From: Bacteroidota bacterium
GTDB lineage: Bacteria; Bacteroidota; Bacteroidia; Bacteroidales; Lentimicrobiaceae
Direction of reading: 5' to 3'
DNA length: 46,356 nucleotides
NCBI GenBank assembly: GCA_023441805.1
Contig: JAEZNO010000039.1
Coordinates: 1 to 46,356 of the forward strand
In this document: one piece after another, positions 26,245-35,835 of the stretch
Numbering within the stretch: position 1 is the first letter of the stretch
Layout of the letters: each line of letters opens with the position of its first letter
Notes under the pieces: model-generated
Seen by the model: only the letters and a program-made list of their open reading frames with translations
What the model was told of the DNA's origin: nothing
Database searches by the model: none
Position numbers and translations under genes: made by a program

Positions 26245-26598
26245 GATTTGCTTCAAATTTACTTTGCTCTTGATTTTGCAATTACTACTAACGCCAATCT
26301 ATCCGGAAATAGAAGCATTCTTTTTTGTTTAATTTTTTTTAATTAGAAGCAAGAGGTCTGTTAAACAAAATGTTATTCCTTGTAATTTTTTGCTTAGTAA
26401 CATGTCTTTACTTTCTCTTGGTTAACTCAATACCAAGTCTTACAGTTTGGATACGAAGTATATTGTTTAAACTTTGTAAGAAAATGGTTAAACAAAACTT
26501 GGCCATAGAGGGTGATAAATTAAAGGCGATAAATTAATAGTCCTTGACTCAAATTAAGGGATCAATGAAAGATTGAAATAGATGTAAGCATTACTTGC
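26245..26598. other. Non-coding region between convergent units
   Basis: About 350 AT-rich bases lie between the terminator of the mre operon and the end of tadA. They include a T tract (about 26321-26340), the first copy of a dispersed stem-loop element (26414-26443), and two near copies of GATAAATTAA (about 26513-26538). No convincing ORF was seen. Confidence 0.6.
26414..26443. repeat. Dispersed stem-loop element, copy 1
   Basis: A 30-base element with arms CTTGGT and ACCAAG around the loop TAACTCAAT. It matches 26 of 30 positions with a second copy at 43854-43883. The closing T-A pair here is T-G (a wobble) in copy 2, so the base pairing is kept despite the change. Confidence 0.6.
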
Positions 26599-27042
26599 TT
26601 ATCTCTTTGATTTAAAGAAATCGGTTAATAGTTTTTGGCATTCTTCAGCCATGACTCCTTTTGTGATTTTAGTCTTAGGGTGCAGTAATTTTGAATCTAT
26701 CAGGCTAAAACCTCTTTTAGGGTCAGACGCACCATAAACCAGTCTGCCTAATTGAACCCAATAAGATGCAGCAGCACACATGGGGCATGGCTCGATTGTA
26801 ACATAGAGGGTACATTCGTCTAAATATTTTCCTCCAATAAAATTAGAGGCCGCAGTGAAGCTTTGCATTTCAGCATGGGCAGTTGCATCATTGAGTGTTT
26901 CCGACAAATTATGGCCCTTAGCTATTACCTTATCGTTACTGACTATTACTGCGCCTATAGGAACTTCATCCTTATTTAGAGCTTCAAGGGCTTCGCGGTA
27001 GGCAAGTTTCATAAAATGCAGGTCTCTTTTAGCTTCTTCCAT
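26599..27042 (-). CDS. tadA: tRNA-adenosine / nucleoside deaminase TadA-like
   Basis: A 147-residue cytidine/deoxycytidylate deaminase-fold enzyme. The zinc ligands are H56 in HAEM and C86 and C89 in PCPMC, and E58 is the proton shuttle. 'PIGAVIVSNDKVIAKGHN' is the usual substrate-side strand. The length and motifs match TadA, which converts A34 to inosine in tRNA-Arg. Guanine deaminase and related enzymes share the fold, but the FxSKR end and spacing favour TadA. It stands alone on the minus strand, upstream and divergent to the ATP synthase operon. Confidence 0.87.
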   Translation of the reverse strand: MEEAKRDLHFMKLAYREALEALNKDEVPIGAVIVSNDKVIAKGHNLSETLNDATAHAEMQSFTAASNFIGGKYLDECTLYVTIEPCPMCAAASYWVQLGRLVYGASDPKRGFSLIDSKLLHPKTKITKGVMAEECQKLLTDFFKSKR

Positions 27043-27275
27043 ACTGAAAAATCATAATAAAATTCTTGTTTAGCTTTTTACCTTTCTTTTGACACAAAGC
27101 AAGAACACTTTGTGCCTTTTGTTGTTAATAACCGATAAGTTTTTTTGGCATATAGCTGCTTGATCGCTTATCTAGATGAACTAAATATTCAGAGAAATTA
27201 AATAAAGTGTATCCAAAAAAGTCTTATTATTGCAACACCTTAAATTCAGGAACAGATAGCATCCGTATTTCAGTA

Positions 27276-28397
27276 ATGAGAAAATACTTACTTTTCATTG
27301 GCCTAATTTTCAGTGCTTTATTTGTTTGGTCATCTACACCCGACAACAGCAGTCACAAAGATACTACTGATGACCATGCAAAACATCAGAAAGAAGAATT
27401 CAATGCAGGATATCTTATTATTGACCACATTGTTGATGCTCATGACTGGCATATAGCCACAATAGGTAGTAAACATATCTCTATCCCTTTGCCTGTAATC
27501 TTGATTGATGATGGGAAACTTGTAATGTTCTCATCTTCACGCTTTCATCATGGACATTCTACTTATAAAGGTTATAAACTTGAAATAGAGAGGAATGCCG
27601 ACAAGGGCAAGATAGTAAAGGTCATACCCGGCACTATGGAAACTGATAAATCGGCCGGTAAACCATTAGATTTATCCATCACAAAGACCGTAGTCGGCAT
27701 ATTTATCAGTGTTATTCTGATGTTACTACTTTTCTTTTCGGTTGCAAGAGCTTACAAGAAAAATGCCGGCCATGCGCCCAAGGGACTACAATCATGGCTT
27801 GAGCCCTTGATATTATTTATTAGGGATGATGTTGCCGCTCCTTCCATCGGAAAGCATTATAATCGGTTTATGCCCTTTTTGCTGACAACATTCTTCTTCA
27901 TTTTCTTCAGCAACCTGATAGGCTTAATTCCATTTTTCCCCGGTGGAGCAAATGTGACAGGAAATATTGCTGTTACCCTTGTACTTGCGGCGTTCACATT
28001 TGTAATCATTTTGATAAAAGCCAATAAGAACTACTGGATACATATCTTTAACCCTCCCGGAATACCCTGGTGGTTGAAATTTCCAATACCATTGATTCCA
28101 CTTATAGAGCTGGTAGGAGTGTTTATTAAACCGTTTGTATTGATGGTCCGTCTCTTTGCCAACATAGCAGCAGGTCACATCGTGGTACTTGGATTTATAG
28201 CATTGATATTTATCTTCGGACAGATGAGTCAGGCACTGGCATATGGTGTTAGTGTGGTTTCAATCTTCTTCTCAATATTCATCAGCTTACTTGAACTTCT
28301 GGTTGCATTTATACAGGCATATGTTTTTACGATGTTGTCGGCACTATATATAGGAATGGCAATTGAAGAGCATTCGCATGCTGGTGCAGCACATTAA
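27276..28397 (+). CDS. atpB: ATP synthase F0 subunit a, with periplasmic N-terminal domain
   Basis: From the ATG at 27276 (an upstream GTG at 27207 would add 23 residues) the protein has 373 residues, longer than the E. coli subunit (271). The extra length is an N-terminal signal peptide (MRKYLLFIGLIFSALFVWSS) and about 90 residues of His/Asp-rich periplasmic sequence, a form known in Bacteroidota. The core has the essential arginine helix 'FVLMVRLFANIAAGHIVV' and the last helices ending in 'VAFIQAYVFTMLSALYIGMAIEEH'. It forms the proton half-channels with the c ring. It begins the atpBEFHAG operon. Confidence 0.94.
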   Translation: MRKYLLFIGLIFSALFVWSSTPDNSSHKDTTDDHAKHQKEEFNAGYLIIDHIVDAHDWHIATIGSKHISIPLPVILIDDGKLVMFSSSRFHHGHSTYKGYKLEIERNADKGKIVKVIPGTMETDKSAGKPLDLSITKTVVGIFISVILMLLLFFSVARAYKKNAGHAPKGLQSWLEPLILFIRDDVAAPSIGKHYNRFMPFLLTTFFFIFFSNLIGLIPFFPGGANVTGNIAVTLVLAAFTFVIILIKANKNYWIHIFNPPGIPWWLKFPIPLIPLIELVGVFIKPFVLMVRLFANIAAGHIVVLGFIALIFIFGQMSQALAYGVSVVSIFFSIFISLLELLVAFIQAYVFTMLSALYIGMAIEEHSHAGAAH

Positions 28398-28431
28398 TGT
28401 AATTTCAATAAAACCCTAAATACAATTAACC

Positions 28432-28695
28432 ATGACACTTTTAACATTACTACTGCAAATCGCAAATGATCTGGCACCTTTAGCAAAGGCCGGTGCAGCA
28501 ATCGGAGCAGGTATTGCAGCCATTGGAGCCGGTATTGGTATCGGTAATATTGGTCGCAGTGCTCTTGAGTCAATTGCACGCCAACCTGAATCAGCAGGTG
28601 ACATCAGATCAAACATGATTGTGTCGGCAGCTCTTATCGAAGGAGTTGCTTTCTTCGCAATCGTTGTTTGTTTGCTTGTATTATTTGTAGGTTAA
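28432..28695 (+). CDS. atpE: ATP synthase F0 subunit c
   Basis: An 87-residue hairpin of two membrane helices with a glycine-rich first helix (GAAIGAGIAAIGAGIGIG) and the loop 'ESIARQPE'. The ion-binding carboxylate is E70 in 'SAALIEGVAFF'. The positions that hold Gln and Ser in Na+-type c subunits are Ile and Gly here, so it is probably proton-coupled. It is the rotor ring of F0, located between atpB and atpF. Confidence 0.96.
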   Translation: MTLLTLLLQIANDLAPLAKAGAAIGAGIAAIGAGIGIGNIGRSALESIARQPESAGDIRSNMIVSAALIEGVAFFAIVVCLLVLFVG

Positions 28696-28767
28696 AACTA
28701 TATACTGCTGTAACGGTTGGTTACAGCGGTATATTTTAATTAAAATGTCAACTAAAATCACTGAGAA

Positions 28768-29262
28768 ATGGAATTAGTAAGTCCTGGCATTGGATTGATC
28801 TTCTGGATGACACTGGCATTCGCAATACTATTACTCATCTTGGGTAAGTATGTATGGCCACCTGTCATGAGAGCATTAAATGACAGAGAAGTAGCAATAG
28901 AGCAGTCACTTCATCAGGCAGAAGCTGCCAGAAAAGAGATGGAGAATCTTCAATTCACAAATGAGAAGCTGCTTAAAGAGGCAAAAGAAGAACGTGATGC
29001 CCTGCTACGCGATGCACGAAAGGTGCGTGAGAAGCTGATTGATGAGGCCAGGGAGAGGGCTGCTGTTGAAGCCGAAAGGATTCTTGAATCAGCAAGAGAA
29101 AGAATTCAAAATGAGAAAATGGCTGCTATCACCGACCTGAAAATTCAGGTTGCAAACCTTTCAGTTGAAATTGCTGAGAAGCTTCTTGCACAGGAACTCT
29201 CCGATAAGACAAAGAACGAGCAGTACATTGAGAAATCACTCAACAATATTAACCTGAACTAA
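28768..29262 (+). CDS. atpF: ATP synthase F0 subunit b
   Basis: A 164-residue subunit b. One N-terminal membrane helix (about 5-27, 'GIGLIFWMTLAFAILLLILGKYVWPPV') is followed by a long charged helix with heptad-like pattern that forms the peripheral stalk. It joins the a subunit to F1 and is in its usual place between atpE and atpH, 3 bases before atpH. Confidence 0.95.
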   Translation: MELVSPGIGLIFWMTLAFAILLLILGKYVWPPVMRALNDREVAIEQSLHQAEAARKEMENLQFTNEKLLKEAKEERDALLRDARKVREKLIDEARERAAVEAERILESARERIQNEKMAAITDLKIQVANLSVEIAEKLLAQELSDKTKNEQYIEKSLNNINLN

Positions 29263-29265
29263 AAA

Positions 29266-29823
29266 ATGAACGATCACAGGATCAATCTTCGTTACGCTAC
29301 CGCATTATATGAGTTTGCTGCTGAGAAAAACAAGATCGAAGATGTTTATCAGGATGTTCGGGTGATCTCAGATATCTGTGAACAAAGCAGAGAATTAAGG
29401 TTATTCCTTAAAAGTCCTGTTATCTTTTCAGATAAGAAAATAAAGGTGTTTCACGATCTCATCAAATCGAAAGTGAGTGATGTGACCTATAATTTTATCG
29501 AAATACTTATCCGTAAACATCGTGAGGAGTACTTGCCGGGGATTTTAAAAGCGTTTATTGACTTGTATCGCAAGCTAAATAACATTAAGGTAGCTGAAGT
29601 TACTTCAGCCATACAACTCAATCCTTCTGTAAAACAGCGCTTAATAAGTAAGCTGGAAGCACAAACAGGTGCATCAATTATCCTTAAAGAGATAGTTGAC
29701 CCGGGTGTAATTGGTGGCTTAATTGTAAAGATTGAAGGTGAAGTGTTTGACGACTCAATCAAGAAAAAGGTACTGCAGTTGAAGCAGGAATTCAATGTAA
29801 ATACTTATATAAAGGGATTTTAA
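29266..29823 (+). CDS. atpH: ATP synthase F1 subunit delta
   Basis: A 185-residue delta (OSCP-like) subunit with the N-terminal helical bundle beginning 'INLRYATALYEFAAEKNKIEDVYQDV' and the C-terminal signature 'DPGVIGGLIVKIEGEVFDDSIKKKVLQLKQEF', typical of the family. It caps F1 and binds subunit b. It is located between atpF and atpA. Confidence 0.95.
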   Translation: MNDHRINLRYATALYEFAAEKNKIEDVYQDVRVISDICEQSRELRLFLKSPVIFSDKKIKVFHDLIKSKVSDVTYNFIEILIRKHREEYLPGILKAFIDLYRKLNNIKVAEVTSAIQLNPSVKQRLISKLEAQTGASIILKEIVDPGVIGGLIVKIEGEVFDDSIKKKVLQLKQEFNVNTYIKGF

Positions 29824-29836
29824 ACAGTAAAAATAT

Positions 29837-31420
29837 ATGGCAGAAATAAAACCTGCTGAAGTATCAGCAATCCTACGACAACAACTTGCCGGATTTAAAT
29901 CGGAAGCCGAACTTGAGGAAGTAGGCACAGTATTGCAGGTAGGAGATGGTATTGCACGAATTTTCGGACTATTTAATGTACAGGCCGGTGAGCTTATTGA
30001 TTTTGAGACTACCGGAGTTAAGGGTATAGTCTTGAATCTTGAAGAAGATAATGTCGGTGTGGTAATGCTTGGTGATGCTACAGGTGTTAATGAAGGTGAC
30101 CAGGTAAAACGTACCCGTAAAATTGCCTCAATAAAAGTAAGTGAAGGCATGCTTGGCAGGGTCATTAATACAATCGGTGAACCAATTGACGGTAAGGGAC
30201 CGTTAGTTGGTGAAACCTACGATATGCCGCTCGAACGCAAGGCTCCGGGTGTAATCTTCCGTCAGCCGGTTAATGAACCTCTGCAGACAGGTATAAAGGC
30301 TATTGATGCTATGATTCCTATCGGAAGAGGCCAGCGTGAGCTTATAATTGGTGACCGCCAAACCGGTAAATCGGCTATTGCTATTGATACTATAATCAAT
30401 CAGAAAGAATTTTATGATAAGGGCGAACCTGTATATTGTATCTACGTTGCAGTAGGTCAGAAGGGTAGTACAGTTGCCAATTTGGTGCAAACACTTGAAG
30501 CTAAAGGTGCAATGAAATACACGGTAGTAGTCGTGGCAACTGCCAGTGACGCTGCTGCAATGCAATTCTATGCACCGTTTGCAGGTGCCGCAATAGGTGA
30601 ATTTTTCAGAGATACAGGACGACCTGCCCTCATTATTTACGACGACCTGTCGAAACAGGCTGTAGCATATAGAGAAGTTTCATTATTACTTCGTCGTCCT
30701 CCCGGACGTGAAGCTTATCCGGGTGATGTATTCTACCTGCACTCACGTCTGCTTGAGAGAGCAGCTAAAATCATTAAGAGTGATGAGATTGCAAGAGGAA
30801 TGAATGATTTACCTGAATCAATCAAACACATGGTAAAGGGTGGAGGATCGCTAACAGCCTTACCTATTATTGAAACGCAGGCAGGTGACGTTTCGGCATA
30901 TATCCCGACAAATGTAATTTCAATTACCGATGGTCAGATATTCCTTGAATCCAATCTTTTCAATTCAGGTATCAGGCCGGCTATTAACGTTGGAATTTCA
31001 GTTTCAAGGGTAGGAGGTAGTGCTCAAATCAAGTCTATGAAGAAAGTAGCCGGATCACTAAAGCTTGACCAGGCTCAATTCAGGGAACTTGAAGCGTTCT
31101 CCAAATTTGGCTCTGACCTTGATGCTGTTACTAAATCTATTCTCGACAAGGGAATCAGAAACGTTGAGATTCTTAAGCAACCACAGTACTCACCGCTACC
31201 GGTTGAACAACAGGTTGCAATCATATTCTGCGGATCAAAAGGTTTACTACAAAATGTACCTGTTGACAGGATTCATAGCTTTGAGACTGAGTTCTTGCAC
31301 TATATGGTAGAGAATAAGGCTGTGTTGCTGGAACAATTGCGTCAGGGTAATTATTCAACTGAGATAGAAAGTGAGCTTGAAGCGGTAGCTAAAGAACAGG
31401 TTCGGAAGTACGAAATTTAA
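29837..31420 (+). CDS. atpA: ATP synthase F1 subunit alpha
   Basis: A 527-residue alpha subunit. The N-terminal beta barrel ('EVGTVLQVGDGIARIFGL') precedes the P-loop GDRQTGKS (172-179), the conserved 'ALIIYDDLSKQAVAYREVSLLLRRPPGREAYPGDVFYLHSRLLERAA', and 'SYIPTNVISITDGQIFLE'-type region (here AYIPTNVISITDGQIFL). It binds ATP at non-catalytic sites in the alpha3beta3 ring. The beta subunit gene (atpD) is not in the window. Confidence 0.97.
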   Translation: MAEIKPAEVSAILRQQLAGFKSEAELEEVGTVLQVGDGIARIFGLFNVQAGELIDFETTGVKGIVLNLEEDNVGVVMLGDATGVNEGDQVKRTRKIASIKVSEGMLGRVINTIGEPIDGKGPLVGETYDMPLERKAPGVIFRQPVNEPLQTGIKAIDAMIPIGRGQRELIIGDRQTGKSAIAIDTIINQKEFYDKGEPVYCIYVAVGQKGSTVANLVQTLEAKGAMKYTVVVVATASDAAAMQFYAPFAGAAIGEFFRDTGRPALIIYDDLSKQAVAYREVSLLLRRPPGREAYPGDVFYLHSRLLERAAKIIKSDEIARGMNDLPESIKHMVKGGGSLTALPIIETQAGDVSAYIPTNVISITDGQIFLESNLFNSGIRPAINVGISVSRVGGSAQIKSMKKVAGSLKLDQAQFRELEAFSKFGSDLDAVTKSILDKGIRNVEILKQPQYSPLPVEQQVAIIFCGSKGLLQNVPVDRIHSFETEFLHYMVENKAVLLEQLRQGNYSTEIESELEAVAKEQVRKYEI

Positions 31421-31434
31421 GTGCCATATTTATT

Positions 31435-32319
31435 ATGCCAAGTCTAAAGGAAGTAAGAAACAGAATTGCATCTGTTAACTCAACCCAACAGATTACAAGC
31501 GCCATGAAGATGGTTGCCGCATCAAAGTTGAGGAGAGCCCAGTCGAATATTCTTCAGTTGCGACCATTTGCACAGAAGCAGCAGGCTCTTCTTCAACAAT
31601 TAAGTGGCGGTGCAGATGTAGTATTACCAGGTGGATTATCTGAAAAAAGAGATGCAAATAAGATACTTCTGGTTGTATTATCTTCCAATAGAGGATTATG
31701 CGGAGCTTTTAACTCAAATGTTATAAAGCAGACAACCGGTTTTATAAATACGGTTTCTAACACCGATAAGAATGTTCAGATTGATCTGATCACAATTGGT
31801 AGGAAGGTTAGTGAATTCTTCTCCAAATCGCAGAAGAATAATATAATTGAATCTCACGATGACATTTACGATAACCTTACATTCAACGCTGCCACTGAAT
31901 TAGCCGATAAGCTTATCCAAATGTTCACAACAAAGCAGTATGATAAAATCTTCATTATTTATCATCAATTTAAGAATGCAGTTGTTCAATATTTGGTGAC
32001 TGAACAATTTTTACCGGTTGAACCTGATGACGATCAAGATGATCATAATGGTCAATCACAGTATATATTTGATCCATCAAGAGATGAAATATTAGAGACA
32101 ATAGTTCCGCGTATATTGAGAACACAGCTTTATAAAGCATTACTCGATTCGTGGGCATCAGAACAGGGAGCAAGGATGACTGCCATGTCGCAGGCGACTG
32201 ATAATGCTACCGAGTTATTGAAGGAACTAAAATTAACATACAATAAAGCCCGGCAAGCTGCAATTACCAATGAGATATTGGAGATTGTCAGTGGGGCCGA
32301 AGCACTTAAGAGTAATTGA
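31435..32319 (+). CDS. atpG: ATP synthase F1 subunit gamma
   Basis: A 294-residue gamma subunit with the paired N- and C-terminal helices that form the rotor shaft: 'SLKEVRNRIASVNSTQQITSAMKMVAASKLRRAQ' at the start and 'NATELLKELKLTYNKARQAAITNEILEIVSGAEAL' at the end. A short acidic loop (DDDQDDHN, near 199-206) lies in the central domain. It is the last gene of the atpBEFHAG cluster. No epsilon (atpC) gene follows. Confidence 0.96.
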   Translation: MPSLKEVRNRIASVNSTQQITSAMKMVAASKLRRAQSNILQLRPFAQKQQALLQQLSGGADVVLPGGLSEKRDANKILLVVLSSNRGLCGAFNSNVIKQTTGFINTVSNTDKNVQIDLITIGRKVSEFFSKSQKNNIIESHDDIYDNLTFNAATELADKLIQMFTTKQYDKIFIIYHQFKNAVVQYLVTEQFLPVEPDDDQDDHNGQSQYIFDPSRDEILETIVPRILRTQLYKALLDSWASEQGARMTAMSQATDNATELLKELKLTYNKARQAAITNEILEIVSGAEALKSN

Positions 32320-32344
32320 TAAAAAATTTTAAAACGTTAAAAGT

Positions 32345-32851
32345 ATGATCTCAAAGAAAGTTGAAGAAGCTATTAACAGGCAGATTAAGAATGAAGAGCA
32401 TTCTGCACGTATCTATATGGCCATGGCTTCATGGTGCGAGACACAGGGATACAGAGGTGCTGCTGCCTTTCTTTACAAACAATCGGATGAAGAGCGTATG
32501 CATATGCTCAAGTTCATCAAGTTCCTGAACGACAGAGGCGGATATGCCCAATTACAGTCACTCGAAACTCCAAAGGCTGATTTCACAACTATACTGGATA
32601 TCTTTGAAGGTGCCTTGAAACATGAACAATTCATTACTAAGGCCATCAATGACATCTACGAAATTACACTTGAGGAAAAAGATTACACTACCGGTAATTT
32701 CCTGCAATGGTATATCAATGAGCAGATTGAGGAAGAAAGTACTGACCGTGAAATCATCGATAAGATTCACCTGGTTGGCGATGACAAAGCCGGCATGTTC
32801 CACATTGATAAGGAACTCGAGGCTATGGCTGCTGCCAGACCGGCACTTTAG
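32345..32851 (+). CDS. ftnA: Non-heme ferritin
   Basis: A 168-residue ferritin. All di-iron centre residues of the E. coli FtnA numbering are present: E17, E50, H53, E94, Q127 and E130. The four-helix pattern is complete. Ferritin stores iron as a mineral in a 24-mer shell and lowers Fenton damage. The gene starts 26 bases after atpG and precedes a strong terminator, so it probably lies at the end of the ATP synthase transcript, an unusual place. It may also have its own promoter. Confidence 0.93.
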   Translation: MISKKVEEAINRQIKNEEHSARIYMAMASWCETQGYRGAAAFLYKQSDEERMHMLKFIKFLNDRGGYAQLQSLETPKADFTTILDIFEGALKHEQFITKAINDIYEITLEEKDYTTGNFLQWYINEQIEEESTDREIIDKIHLVGDDKAGMFHIDKELEAMAAARPAL

Positions 32852-32929
32852 TTATAAAGTGAACTTATTTCGATAATCGAGAATTACCCTTTAGCAGGTT
32901 ATGCTTCAGAAAAATAAGGGGTAGAACTA

Positions 32930-32977
32930 CTAAAAGGAAATAGGCTGAGCCATCCGGTTCAGCCTATTTCCTTTTAG
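32930..32977 (+). terminator. Strong intrinsic terminator after ferritin gene
   Basis: A perfect 19-bp inverted repeat (32930-32948 and 32959-32977) with a 10-nt loop is followed by TTTTTTTG. This is the strongest terminator in the window and ends the atp/ferritin transcript. It may also stop transcription of the convergent DUF3109 gene. Confidence 0.9.
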
Positions 32978-32995
32978 TTTTTTTGTCTTACTGTT

Positions 32996-33574
32996 TTATT
33001 TTTTTGTCTTTTTGTTCTTTTCCAGTTCCTTATCCAATTCCTTATAATACTCATCACCATACTTCCTGATAATTGCCTCTTTCAGGAATTCATGAACCGG
33101 TAGTTTAATCTCTACACCCTTTTTACGGGCAGGCTCACATATATGCCATTGGTGATAGTTCACTGCCTCAAAATCCTTATACTTTGAGAGCCTGATAGGA
33201 TATAAGTGACACGATATAGGCTTTCGGAAATTGGTTTTGCCTTCCTTCCATGCTTTCTCAATTGAACACATTGCTATTCCGTCGTCACTGAAAACGACAA
33301 AAGCACATTCCTTTCCTTTGACCAAAGGTGTCACATATTGTCCGGAAGCATCAAAATCAAATACTCCATTTTTCTTTACTTCATCAATTCCCTCTTGTCG
33401 CATATATGGGATAATATAATCGAGTGAATCTTCCAGTAAAGAGATCTCTTCTTCTTCGAGTGGTGCACCTGCATCTCCCTCAACACAACATGCTCCTTTA
33501 CATTTCGTCAGATCGCAAGCAAAACAAGCTTTCTTGAAATCATCCGATACTATGGTATTTTCAACTATCAGCAT
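32996..33574 (-). CDS. DUF3109 family cysteine-rich protein
   Basis: A 192-residue cytosolic protein of the DUF3109 family, common in Bacteroidota. Cysteines C17, C20, C25, C29 and C30 occur in 'CFACDLTKCKGACC', and four more are spread through 'KGKECAFVVF', 'AMCSIEKAW', 'ISCHLYPIR' and 'WHICEPARK'. This pattern suggests a bound metal or Fe-S cluster, resembling YkgJ-type zinc/iron clusters. The function is unknown. It is convergent with the ferritin gene and ends 18 bases after the shared terminator. Confidence 0.85.
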   Translation of the reverse strand: MLIVENTIVSDDFKKACFACDLTKCKGACCVEGDAGAPLEEEEISLLEDSLDYIIPYMRQEGIDEVKKNGVFDFDASGQYVTPLVKGKECAFVVFSDDGIAMCSIEKAWKEGKTNFRKPISCHLYPIRLSKYKDFEAVNYHQWHICEPARKKGVEIKLPVHEFLKEAIIRKYGDEYYKELDKELEKNKKTKK

Positions 33575-33699
33575 AATTAAAGTTCAAAAGTAGTTCAAAT
33601 AGTAAGTTAATAAAGTACAAAGCAACGATCACATTAAAGCTTAAGGCTCAAAAAGCTAACTGTCGGGTAATTTATATCTTACAGAGGGTAAGGCAGTTA

Positions 33700-35763
33700 T
33701 TATTTTATCTCTGTCCCGTTCTTAAATGCCTTAACAGGTGAAATAAACGATAATTCACCATCATTACTTTCAGCCATCAGGATCATACCTTCTGATTCAG
33801 TGCCCTTTATGTTTCTTGGGGCAAGATTTATCAGAATGACAACCTGCTGACCCACTATAGCTTCAGGCCCATAATAATCACCAATACCTGAAACTACCGT
33901 TCTCTTATCTATACCGGTATCAACAATCAACTTTAACAGTTTCTTGGTCTTTGGCATCTTTTCAGCTAATAAAATAGTACCAACCCGTAAATCCAATTTT
34001 GCAAAATCATCAAACTCAACTGTTGGTTTCGAGGGTGCAGCTGTGTAAGCCTGTGCCTCATTTGCCTTTTTTGTATCAAGTAATTTCTGTACCTGAGCCT
34101 GGATTACATCATCTTCAATTTTCTCAAAAAGAAATGCAGGTTGATTCAATACATGATCAGCCTGTATTAAACTGGCACTCCCTGCTTTATCCCATTTTGA
34201 GGGTTGAAGATTAAGCATATTATTTAGTTTAACAGCAGTAAACGGCATAAATGGTTCGCATAGGATAGCGAGGTTGGCACAAATCTGTAAGGCTAAGTTG
34301 AGAACTGTCTTCACTCTCTCAGGATCAGTTTTGTATACCTTCCAGGGTTCAGTATCAGTAAGATACTTATTACCTAATCTTGCAAGGTTCATGAACTCAT
34401 TTAATGCCTCCCTGAATCTGTAATTTTCTATGCTATAGCTAATCTTCTCAGGGTAAGTCGACATTTCCTCCAGAACTTGTTTGTCGTAATCAGTAAGCTG
34501 ACCGACAGGGGGTACTTTCCCCTCAAAATATTTATGAGTAAGAACAAGAGTTCTGTTTACGAGATTACCGAATATTGCCAGCAATTCACTATTGTTCCTT
34601 GTTTGGTAGTCTTTCCATGTAAAATCATTATCCTTTGTCTCTGGAGCATTAGCCGTGAGCACATATCTCAGGACATCCTGTTTGCCCGGAAGCTCTTCGA
34701 GGTACTCATGCAGCCAAACAGCCCAGTTTCTTGAAGTGGAGATTTTATCATTCTCAAGATTAAGAAATTCATTGGCTGGTACATTATCGGGAAGAATATA
34801 CGTGCCTTCAGCCTTTAACATTCCCGGGAACACTATACAGTGAAACACAATATTATCTTTCCCTATGAAGTGAACTAATTTGGTTTCTTCATCTTTCCAC
34901 CAGGGTTTCCAATCATTGCCACTCTGTTCAGCCCATTCTTTTGTGGCCGAAATGTATCCTATCGGGGCATCAAACCATACATACAATACTTTGCCTTCAG
35001 CACCTTCAAGTGGTACTTTTACACCCCAGTCGAGGTCACGCGTAACAGCCCTTGGTTGAAGACCCGTATCAAGCCATGATTTGCATTGACCGTAAACATT
35101 AACCTTCCAGTCATCTTTATGGCTCTCAAGTATCCATTGCCTGAGCCATCCTTCATATTTATCAAGTGGCAGGAACCAATGTTTCGTTTCACGCATTACC
35201 GGTACGGTCCCGCTTAATGCTGATTTTGGATTAATCAGATCAGTAGCATTCAGCGAAGTGCCACAATTTTCACATTGATCACCGTAGGCTCTTTCGTATC
35301 CGCAATGTGGGCAAGTTCCTGTAATATATCTGTCGGCGAGGAATGTCTGATGTTCTTCATCAAAAAACTGGCTGGAGAACTGCTCTGTAAATTCACCTTT
35401 ATCATAAAGTGTCTTAAAAAACTCAGCAGCTGTTTCATGATGTATCTTGTTTGAAGTCCTTGAGTATATATCGAATGAAATACCAAAGTCTTCGAAAGAT
35501 TTCTTAATGATGTTATGATACTTGTCGACAATCTGCTGTGGTGTAACACCTTCTTTTCGAGCTTTAATAGTAATTGGCACTCCATGTTCATCCGAACCGC
35601 CAATGAAAACAATTGACTCTCCTTTTGAGCGGAGGTACCTTGCATATATATCAGCCGGAACATAAACACCTGCAAGATGACCTATATGGATTGGTCCGTT
35701 TGCATAAGGAAGCGCTGATGTAATTGTATATCTCTTGAACTTTTTTTCTGATCCCGAAGCCAT
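33700..35763 (-). CDS. metG: Methionyl-tRNA synthetase with C-terminal tRNA-binding domain
   Basis: A 687-residue enzyme. The class I HIGH motif is HIGH at 26-29. The zinc knuckle has C151, C154, C164 and C167. The second catalytic loop, KMSKS in most MetG proteins, reads KISTS at 340-344, a form common in this phylum. The C-terminal part (about 585-687) is an EMAPII-like OB fold that binds tRNA ('FDDFAKLDLRVGTILLAEKMPKTKKLLKLIVDTG'). It charges tRNA-Met. It lies downstream of fba, separated by the terminator at 35836-35861. Confidence 0.96.
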   Translation of the reverse strand: MASGSEKKFKRYTITSALPYANGPIHIGHLAGVYVPADIYARYLRSKGESIVFIGGSDEHGVPITIKARKEGVTPQQIVDKYHNIIKKSFEDFGISFDIYSRTSNKIHHETAAEFFKTLYDKGEFTEQFSSQFFDEEHQTFLADRYITGTCPHCGYERAYGDQCENCGTSLNATDLINPKSALSGTVPVMRETKHWFLPLDKYEGWLRQWILESHKDDWKVNVYGQCKSWLDTGLQPRAVTRDLDWGVKVPLEGAEGKVLYVWFDAPIGYISATKEWAEQSGNDWKPWWKDEETKLVHFIGKDNIVFHCIVFPGMLKAEGTYILPDNVPANEFLNLENDKISTSRNWAVWLHEYLEELPGKQDVLRYVLTANAPETKDNDFTWKDYQTRNNSELLAIFGNLVNRTLVLTHKYFEGKVPPVGQLTDYDKQVLEEMSTYPEKISYSIENYRFREALNEFMNLARLGNKYLTDTEPWKVYKTDPERVKTVLNLALQICANLAILCEPFMPFTAVKLNNMLNLQPSKWDKAGSASLIQADHVLNQPAFLFEKIEDDVIQAQVQKLLDTKKANEAQAYTAAPSKPTVEFDDFAKLDLRVGTILLAEKMPKTKKLLKLIVDTGIDKRTVVSGIGDYYGPEAIVGQQVVILINLAPRNIKGTESEGMILMAESNDGELSFISPVKAFKNGTEIK

Positions 35764-35835
35764 ATGTAATTATTTAATCAAGGTTGCAAAGATACGTTGA
35801 TTGATGCATTTAAAACTGATAACTATATATAAAAA

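Noticed and set aside
27090..27125. Terminator or attenuator (CACAAAG/CTTTGTG) upstream of atpB
   Set aside because: The stem is only 7 bp and AT-rich, and no gene ends nearby on the plus strand; a regulatory role is possible but not supported.
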